Positions 7,150 to 15,700 of a stretch of 27,625 nt of DNA are shown here, in pieces. The translations under genes and the position numbers were made by a program. The notes beneath the pieces were generated by a model. That model saw only the letters and a program-made list of their open reading frames with translations. It searched no databases and was not told the origin of the DNA. Source of the stretch: a virus. The stretch covers positions 1 through 27,625 of the IMG/VR virus record IMGVR_UViG_3300044638_000383; one strand, given 5' to 3'. Each line of letters opens with the position of its first letter. The first letter of the stretch is position 1.

Positions 7150-8226
7150 ATGGCTGAACCGCAAATCTCCCAGATAACGCAATCGCAAACCTCCATCCCC
7201 GACTACGCTAGGCCGTACGTCGAGAACCTGCTGGGCGCTGCGCAAAGCTACACTGACCCCTCACAGAATCCATACCAGCAGTACATGGGTGAGCGTCAAG
7301 CGCAGTTCTCGCCTTTACAGCAGATGTCTTACGACAATGCGGCGATGATGCAGACCGCCCCTCAGTTGCAAGATGCGACTGCTATGGCTGGATCCGCTGG
7401 CTTGGGTGCGCTCAATACAAGCTATACATACAACCCATACCAAACTAGGTCGTTTACTGGGGGTACACAAGGCTCGTTTGACAAAACCACTGGCCAATAC
7501 ACACCGGGTACTGGCATGGCTAGTCAGTACATGTCCCCCTATATGGGTGAGGTTGTTGCTCGTCAACAAGCAGATGCCCAACGCCAAGCCGCTATTGCAG
7601 CGCAAGCCCAAGGTGCGCAAGCTGCTCGTTCCGGTGCTTTTGGTGGTAGTGGTGATTACTTGATGCGTGCACAAGCCGCAGGAAACTTAGCCCGTCAAAA
7701 AGGCGACATCATGGCGCAAGGCCAGCAAGCCGCGTACACCCAAGGCATGGGCCAGTTTAATGCTGAACAAGCCGCAACACAAGCGGCGGCTAATCTCAAC
7801 GCACAACAAGGTCAGTTTGGTGCAGGTCTAGGGCTACAAGGCTTACAAACGGCTCTGACAGGTGCTAACGCTCTGGGTAACTTGGGCAATACGCAGTACC
7901 AGCAGAACATGGGCATCAACCAGATGCAGAACCAGTACGGCTTGCAACAACAACAGCAGTCACAGAATATTCTGAACAATCAGTATCAGGATTTCCTGAA
8001 CTTCCAGAACTCGCCATACAAGCAGATGGGCTTCATGTCCGACATCCTGCGCGGTCTGCCATTGACTCAACAATCAGCAACGATGTACCAGACACCCCCG
8101 TCATTAGGTTCACAGTTAATTGGTGCAGGTTCAGTAGCGGCAGGTGTTGCCTTGCGTGCCAAGGGTGGCTCTGTTGGAGAGAAGCCTGCTGGTCTGGCTG
8201 ATCTGGCTCTATCAAGAATGGGTTAA
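7150..8226 (+). CDS. Gln/Ala-rich virion structural protein
   Basis: The 358-residue protein begins MAEPQISQITQSQTSIPDY and has a YVENLLGAAQ motif near residue 23. The centre (about 130-280) is very rich in Gln, Ala and Gly, probably a long helical rod. The C-terminus contains a LRAKGGSVGEKPAG segment resembling the Gly-Gly motif of the two neighbouring virion proteins. An AAGGA site lies 7 nt before the ATG, and the gene is 9 nt from its upstream neighbour and 9 nt from the next. No enzyme motif is visible. By position it is an internal or tail-associated virion protein. Confidence 0.7.
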   Translation: MAEPQISQITQSQTSIPDYARPYVENLLGAAQSYTDPSQNPYQQYMGERQAQFSPLQQMSYDNAAMMQTAPQLQDATAMAGSAGLGALNTSYTYNPYQTRSFTGGTQGSFDKTTGQYTPGTGMASQYMSPYMGEVVARQQADAQRQAAIAAQAQGAQAARSGAFGGSGDYLMRAQAAGNLARQKGDIMAQGQQAAYTQGMGQFNAEQAATQAAANLNAQQGQFGAGLGLQGLQTALTGANALGNLGNTQYQQNMGINQMQNQYGLQQQQQSQNILNNQYQDFLNFQNSPYKQMGFMSDILRGLPLTQQSATMYQTPPSLGSQLIGAGSVAAGVALRAKGGSVGEKPAGLADLALSRMG

Positions 8227-8235
8227 GGAAGTAAC

Positions 8236-9783
8236 ATGGCAATCGACCAAAGAGACATCACATCCCAGTTGCGCATGATGGATGACCGTGTGTTACAGCA
8301 ATATGCTGCAATGCACAAAAACGATCCGTATGTATTTCCCTTGGCTTTCCAAGAGAGCCAGAACCGCCAGAAGGTTCGCATGAGTGGTCAAGCTCAGATG
8401 GCTGGCCAAGAGATGCCCAAGGTCAATGATGCCGCACTGATGGCAATGTCACCCCAAGCCGCACCCCAGCAAGCCCCCCAAGGGCAGGGCATTAGCAACC
8501 TGCCTGCTCCCAACATGCAACGTATGGCTGACGGCGGGATTGCAGGCTACGAAGACGATGAAGAAGGTATGGCCACAGGCGGTATGGGCGGTATGTTTAA
8601 CTTTGCTCAGCAAAGCGAGCCAGTGGTGCGCATGGCAGGTGGCGGTGTGCCGCGTTATCAAGGCGTGTCTATTGACGCTGGTGGCGATGGCAGTGTGGTG
8701 GATGAGTTCAAAGGTATTGACGATCAGATCATTGCCAACTTAGAAAACCAGAAGTTGATGGGCGCGTTTGACGATTACAGCAAATACACACCTACACCTA
8801 AGAAGGGTAGCAAAGCCGCTAAGAAATTAGAAGAAGAGGCTAAAAAAGAAGCTAAGAAAGAAGAGCCAATTAAAAAGCCTGAACTACCCGCATTACCTAC
8901 GTACAAACCTAAAACCGTAGCGGAAGCTCGTGCGGAAGTTGACAAAATAATTGCGCCTGACTTGGCAGAAATTAAAGAAAGTTACAAGCCATTTGCTGAA
9001 CAGTTTGCACAGGATCGTTCACGGATTGAAGGTCGTGAAAAGAATGCCGTCTCCGATGCACTGATTCGTGCAGGTCTGGCTACGATGGCTGGTAAGTCCC
9101 AGTTTGCTTTGCAAAACATTGGCGAAGGTGGCCTCCAAGGTTTGAACGCGTACCAAGAAGCACAGAAGAATAACGAAGCTTCACGCAGAGCCTTGACCCA
9201 GTCTGAAATGCTAATGGCTCAAGCACAACGCGCTGAAGGTCGTGGTGCCCGCACTGATGCTGCTAGCCTATTTGCTCAATCTCAAGAAGCCGAACGAGCA
9301 GGTATCCAGTTTGGTCAGAAGGCACGGGAGATTGAGAACACTAAAGCGTATCAAGATGCTTCAGCGGCCACTGCACAGCAGAACGCTATTACCCAAGGAC
9401 GTATGGCTGATGCGGCAATGATATCTGCAAGAGCATCACAGTCTCGGGCTAATGCTTTGAATAAAGCTGGTGGTGAAAAAGGCGTGTTGACACCTAAAGA
9501 TATTGCCGGGCTTCGTGATAAAGCCATTGACAATGTTAAAAATAGAACGCTTGATAGCGATTTGATTACTGCTAAGAAAGCCGCAGTAATGGCCGGAAAA
9601 CCGTTTGATAAAGACACTTGGCTTAACGATCAAATTGACAGAGAATTTAACCGTTTGATAGAGGGTTTACAAACTGGCAAAGGGGTCAGTATAATGAAGC
9701 AAACCCCTACCGGCGGTGCAATTGGTAGCGGTACGTATAACCCCGACGCGTGGAAAAACCTAAACGTCGTAACACCTAAATAG
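8236..9783 (+). CDS. Virion structural protein with MA-GG motifs and long helical region
   Basis: The 515-residue protein starts MAIDQRDITSQLRMMDDRVLQQYAAMHKND with an amphipathic helical N-terminus. A Gln/Pro-rich linker follows (about 70-95). Then come two copies of a Met-Ala-x-Gly-Gly motif, RMADGGIAGYEDDEEG and RMAGGGVPRYQG. A charged segment (about 190-235) is dense in Lys-Lys-Glu-Glu and probably forms a coiled coil. Residues 280-420 are Ala/Gln/Arg-rich helix. AAGGA precedes the ATG with a 6-nt spacer. The stop is 2 nt before the ATG of the 2429-aa gene. It is likely one of the internal proteins delivered with the DNA; this is inferred from position and composition, as no enzymatic motif was found. 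Confidence 0.72.
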   Translation: MAIDQRDITSQLRMMDDRVLQQYAAMHKNDPYVFPLAFQESQNRQKVRMSGQAQMAGQEMPKVNDAALMAMSPQAAPQQAPQGQGISNLPAPNMQRMADGGIAGYEDDEEGMATGGMGGMFNFAQQSEPVVRMAGGGVPRYQGVSIDAGGDGSVVDEFKGIDDQIIANLENQKLMGAFDDYSKYTPTPKKGSKAAKKLEEEAKKEAKKEEPIKKPELPALPTYKPKTVAEARAEVDKIIAPDLAEIKESYKPFAEQFAQDRSRIEGREKNAVSDALIRAGLATMAGKSQFALQNIGEGGLQGLNAYQEAQKNNEASRRALTQSEMLMAQAQRAEGRGARTDAASLFAQSQEAERAGIQFGQKAREIENTKAYQDASAATAQQNAITQGRMADAAMISARASQSRANALNKAGGEKGVLTPKDIAGLRDKAIDNVKNRTLDSDLITAKKAAVMAGKPFDKDTWLNDQIDREFNRLIEGLQTGKGVSIMKQTPTGGAIGSGTYNPDAWKNLNVVTPK

Positions 9784-9785
9784 CC

Positions 9786-12700
9786 ATGACCATCTACCGC
9801 ATCCAAGCCCCCAACGGATTAACATACGAAATTGAGGGGCCAGAGGGTGCGACCAAAGAAGAAGTGGCAATGGCTGTTATGGCCAAAAGTCCTGAATCGG
9901 CTAAACCGTTTAAGGAAGCTGGTGCTTCTTTTGGTGATACAGCCGTTGCGGGTTTGCAAAGCGCTATTGGTTCAGCTAAATCTACATTGCAAGGATTTGG
10001 TGCTGAAGCCCCCGGAGTGGAAACTCTTGGCAACTTGCAAAAGGGGTTGGGGCAACTCTACACTCCAGAACGCCAAGCTGAACAAGCCCGCCGTGCCGCA
10101 CTCGAAAAAGCCGCGGCTAAGTCTGGTAGCACGCTAGAAGAAATTAAAGCCAGCGCCGCTGGTGTTGCCGAAGCCCCCATCCAATCCACCGCGTCTGCGG
10201 TTGGTTCATCCATTCCTACTGTTGCATTAGCTATAGGCGCGGCTGCTTTGGCAGCGCCGGCAGCGGCAGTGATTGGTCTAAGTGGTGCCGCCGCCCTTGC
10301 GTTTGCGGGTGCTGTTGGTATTGCCACCAAATATACCCTTGGTGCTTTGCAAGGCGCAGGTTCCGTCAAAGGTTCCATCTACGACGCAGTCAAAGAAGAA
10401 GTTGGCAAACAATACCCTGACCTTTCCAAAGAAGAAGTTTCTAAGATTGCATTGGAAGCCCAGAGTTTTACAGGTAAAAACTGGGATAACATTTTGGCTG
10501 GCACCGGCATCGGTTTCGTAGCCGGTGGCACAGGTATAGAAAAAGACCTTTTAAAGAAACTATCCAAGCCAGTTGCTGAAGCGGCGGCTAAAAAGGCCGG
10601 GGAAGAGGTTGCAAAGAAAGGCATCATTGCGGGTACAAAACGTACCGTTGGCACTGGTTTAAAAGAAGCTGTACCCGAAGCTATCCAAGGCGGTCAAGAG
10701 CAGTTTGCCGCTAATGTGGCACAGACCCGTGAAGGGTTTGAAACCCCTGCAATGGAAGGCGTGTTGGGCGCGGCAACCAAAGAGGGTTTGATGGGCATGC
10801 TGGGTGGCTCAGCAGTCAGCCCGTTTACAGGTACAACACCACCACCCGCACAACCTACCGTAGACCAGTCAGGTCAGCCTACCCCTACCGAGTTAGAAGC
10901 ATTGGTTCAGCAACGCAGGCTGGCACGTGAGCAAGAGCAGATGGGTGTCAAGCAAGGTCGTAATGCCCGTGAGGGTGAGAAGTTAATTGATGCAGAAGCT
11001 AAAGCCGAAGCTGACCAACAGCAAGCCGCCCGTGTGGAAGCTGAGAAAGCCGCCGCCACAGAACTGCAAACACTGCGTGCTCAACGCCAAGCTGAACTGG
11101 AACAGACGTTCCCCAAAGATTACAGCGATGTAATGCAAAAGACGGATGCGTACGCAACGTTGTTCCAAGAGAAGCAGGCATTAGCAAACCAGACGCAGAC
11201 TAAAGAAGTCAAAGCACGCATCAAAACCATCGATGGTTTGATACAAGGCATCATTGAGGAAGACACCCGCGTACCCAATGAGTTCAAGCGGATGCAAGCT
11301 GAGAACGCCAAGGTAACCAAGAACCTGCCCCCTGACCTGCAAGCCAAGTATGCAGCTACTGCGTTCACTATCCCTGAACCACAGCAGATGGAAATCCGTG
11401 CGGCTACAGTTGAGCAAGCACCCGTACAACAAACAGACTTGTTGGGTCAGCCCATCGAGCAGGAAGCACCCGCAGCAGCCACGCCTGACAAGTTTAAAAC
11501 TGTGCAGACAGCGGCAGAAGCGCAAGCCGCCTTGGACTTACAGAACAGACGTGAAGCACGTGAAGGTCAAGCCGAACGCAACGCCGCCAAAGACGCAGGC
11601 CAACTTGGTTTGTTTACTCGCGTAGGTACACCAACTGCTGAAGCCGAGGTTCTTCCCCCAAAGATAATTGTAAAGAAGCCACCAGTTACCGAACCTACGG
11701 TAAGGCAGAAGCCTACGCCTGAGACAGTCGAGCCTGTCATCACAAGCGACACGCTTGGTGTGTTGGGTATTGGCCCTACGGCTGTGATGCGCAAGCCCGG
11801 CCATGCCATCCAAGGTCTGGACATTACCAAACCAGAAGATGCGGCTGAAGTCAGAAACATGCTGACCATCTACAGGGAAGGCCGTAGCCCTGCGATTGTC
11901 CAGAAGATTGATACGTTCCTTGCACGCCCTGAGTTTCAAGCTTTGCCAGCGCCTGCGCCTGTTGCCATAGAAACCCCCGCAGTAGCACCGATTGCGCAGG
12001 CACCTGCCGTTCTGCCTGCCGTTATACCTGCGCCTGTTGTAAAAGCTCCTACTAAAACCACAGGTCAATCTGCTGAAAAGAAAGCGGCTAACAAGGCGGC
12101 ACAACCATCTGCAAAGAAAGCCAAAGTAGCAGAGGCACCAGCCGCACCTGTATCTGCACCCGCACCCGTTAAGGTTGTCAAGAAAGCTGAACCCAAGAAG
12201 GTCGAGCCTAAAAAGATTGAAGTTAAGAAAGCTGAACCTAAAAAGGTTGAACCCAAGAAGGTTGAACCCAAGAAAGTTGAACCCAAAAAAGTCGAGCTTA
12301 AGAAGCTTGAAGCACCAAAGGTTGAGCCTAAGAAGGAAGAACCAAAGGTTGACAAGGCTCTTGAGAAGGCACGCGAGACTGTCGATGATCTTGACCTTGA
12401 TCCTGAAACAACCAAGACTAAAGTTAAATCGTTTGCCAAACGTTTGCACAAAGCAGGCTTGATTGACGACATCAGTTTGAATGCGGTTGAGAGCATATCC
12501 AAAGACAAAGATATGGGCTACGAAGACCTGCTGGATGAGGTCAGGTTTGCACTTGACGCTTATGAACGCCAGCAGGGGCAGGCACCGGAAACAAAGCCTG
12601 AAGCCAAAGCACCCGTAGCCGAAGAAAAACCCAAGGCCAAGGCTATACCAGAGCCGCAGAAGGAACAGATTGAAAAGCCATTCAATCGCCTGACAGAAGA

Positions 12701-15700
12701 TCAGAAGCAAGAACTTGAAGAGTTCTACGGCGATAGCCGTGACACGCCCGCTTTCTGGGACAAGCTACGTGCTGATGTTGTTAAATCGATCAACGAAGGT
12801 TCAAAAGCGGTAGCTAAAGCTATTCGTGAACTTGTTAACCAGATTGCGTCTGGTGTACTTGCAGTTGGTTTGATATTTAACCCCAACGGGCTGACCAATC
12901 AGTACAACATCAACATACAGAAGACGTTCCAAGAAACGACCACGATAACTGCGCCTGTACCTGAAGCCGCTAAATCTAAGATGTCACCCCTTGCACAAGA
13001 TGTGTATGGTGCAATGGCCCCCGTAGCAATGAAGTCTGGCAAGTGGTTTATGGTTGCTGACAAGCCAAACGGGATGCTACACATCTTTAAAGAAGACGGC
13101 TCTCATGCGTTGTCTGACCCTACGCTATATGGCAAGGATAAGGGCGATGTGATGGAAGCTGTGTCTTCCTTAGAAGGCGGCGCAAAAGTTACCCCCGCTG
13201 GCAAATTTACACTACAGTCAAAACCGTCTGAGTATGCTGGTAAGCAGATGCTAGTGCTTGTTGAATCCAAAGATAGCACAGGCTACATCGCCATCCATGC
13301 CGCAGACGTTAGCACACCTTCCGAAAATCGTTTAGGTAGATTAGATACTCCCACTGCGGAAGACAACCGGGTTAGCTACGGTTGTATCAATACAAAACAT
13401 GACACGTTTGTAAATAAAATTGTCCCCAACATTGACAGTCTTGATGGTGGCCTGATCTTTGTGCTGCCTGAAACAGCAGAAGCAACTGCGGAAATGTTCA
13501 AGCCTGAGACAAAAACTGTTGAACGCGCAGAAGCCCCCACCACTACCGCCAAAGCAGAAGGCGTACGGGACATTGCCAAAAAAGAAGAAAGAATTGAGGG
13601 CACTGAAGGCCCAACACGTGCACGTATTACTGACAATCAAAACCCTGTTGACAACCCTATCTCCAATGCTGAGCTTGAAGGTATCGTTGATGATGTGAAA
13701 AAGTCTTTGGGTGGTGAAGTTGAAGTAACTATCCTTGACAGCGCAAAAGACCTTGACCCCAAAGCACCAGCAGGTGCAGCAGGTTTGGTAAAAGATGGCA
13801 ACGTGTATCTGTTCAGGGATGGCATCAAGTCTGGCGTCGAAGGCGCTAAGACTGTCTTCCACGAACTGTTCCACCTTGGCTTGCAGAAGCTCTTGACTAA
13901 CCCCAAGGAATACCACAGGGTTATGATAAACCTGTACCGCATGAACGCCCGAGTGCGTGAGATGGCGGATAAGTGGATTGCTTCACAAGAAGGTCAGGAT
14001 GCCAAAGCTGCATACGCCAAAGAATACAGTAATCCACGCGACCAACTGAACGCACTGACTGCCCACGGTACAGACGAAGCACTCGCACGTATTGCTGAAG
14101 AATTAAAGACAGGTAAAAAGATTGGTACAGGCCAGCGTGGGTTTGTACGTTCAATTGCAAAATGGTTGGCTGACGTTGCCGAGAAGATGGGCTTACGTCA
14201 AGTTGCACAGAGCATCCGTTCTGCTACCTACACAGAAGTTGAGAAGTTTGTACAAGAAGCCATGACTGCCGCAGTTGGCGCTGGCCCTGTAAACGTACGC
14301 TTGACACGTCGCTTCTCTGCGCCCGGAGGCATCGATGAGAACACCCGCCGTGCGGTACAGGCTATTCAGGATAAGACGCCTGCAAAGTATAAAGAAAAAG
14401 AAAAGAAGACGCTGGTTCAAGTATTGAAAAGCGTAAAAGAAGTTGAAACACGCGACCAAGCCAAACTTATCACACGCCAAAAGCTTGCTGACAAGTACGC
14501 AACAGTCAGCAATAAAATTGAAAAGATGTATTCCAAGGGATTTAAAAATGCCTTCGGTGATTTAAGTCCTATGGTGTTAGCACGCCAAGCAGAAGAAGCC
14601 CGCAAGTTGGTGCTTGATTTCTACAAGGCTGGTGGCATCAGGATGCGTAAGAGTGGTTTGATCGAAACCGTTGACACCAAGGATTCCTTACAGGGTGCAG
14701 TGGAACAGTTGGTTGATCTGGCTGCTAAGAGCGACATGACTTACGAGAAAGCTGAATCCTATGTATCTTCTTTGTTGGAAGGCCACCGCCTGTACAACAT
14801 GCGCGAAGAGCATGACAAACTTCTAGAAGCGTCTGCCCTAACTCTTGAACAGCAAGGAAAATATAAACTAGCCGATGCCGAACGTAAAAAGAAGTTGGCA
14901 CGTCACATGGACAACGCTGACATTGATACGTTAGAAGCCGCGTTCCAGAAGTCACCAGAAGTTAAGGCCATCCTTGACACCCTCAATGCAACCCGTACGC
15001 AAGCTATTGACTTGATGGTTGACACTGGGCGTATTACCCCAGAGCAAGGTAAATTCTGGAAGGACAACGCGGCTTACGTGCCGTTTGATCGCGTATTTGT
15101 AGAAACTGAAGGCCCAACTAAAGGGCGTGGATTTACCGGCATTGCGGCATTACGTAACATTCCCGGTATGGAAGGTTCGTTCGAGCGCCCGATTAAAAAC
15201 GTGTTTGACTCCTACACCAGCCGTTTAAGCTGGATGGTTACCGAAGCTGTACATAACAATGCTTCTTACAACGTGTTAGACACACTGGCACTGGGTGGAT
15301 TTGCCAAAGAACTTAAACCTAATGAAGTCCCCGAAGATAAAACGTTAGTTGTAAAAGTTTATCGTAACGGTAAGCCCGTTGAATTTGAAGTGGAAAGCCT
15401 TGCTGATTTTCAAGCGTTCCAAATGGCGCCTGAAGTATTAACTGGGTTTACTGCTATGTTGGCCCCCGGCGCTAGATGGTTGCGTGTAGGCGTAACAGCT
15501 TTCCCCGCCTTCTCAATCAAACAGGTGATAGAAGACTCACAGCGTGCAATGTTTAACTCGGGTGTTGCACGGCCAATGGTTACCGGCATGAAGACGTTGT
15601 ACAACTTCCCACGGTTGTTGACATCTGATGCCCTGCAAGCTTTGGGCGTTAGCAAGAAAATGCCTTTGGTGCGTATGATGGAAAAGCTTGGCATTATTGG

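Noticed and set aside
12181-12351. CRISPR-like or regulatory DNA repeat
   Set aside because: The 15-nt units are contiguous, in frame, vary at wobble positions and encode a Lys-Pro-Glu linker. There are no spacers.
11538-12710. 390-aa minus-strand ORF opposite the giant gene
   Set aside because: Its Leu/Phe/Gly-rich middle is the reverse reading of the Lys-Val-Glu-Pro repeat. The plus-strand frame continues unbroken through it with recognisable domains.
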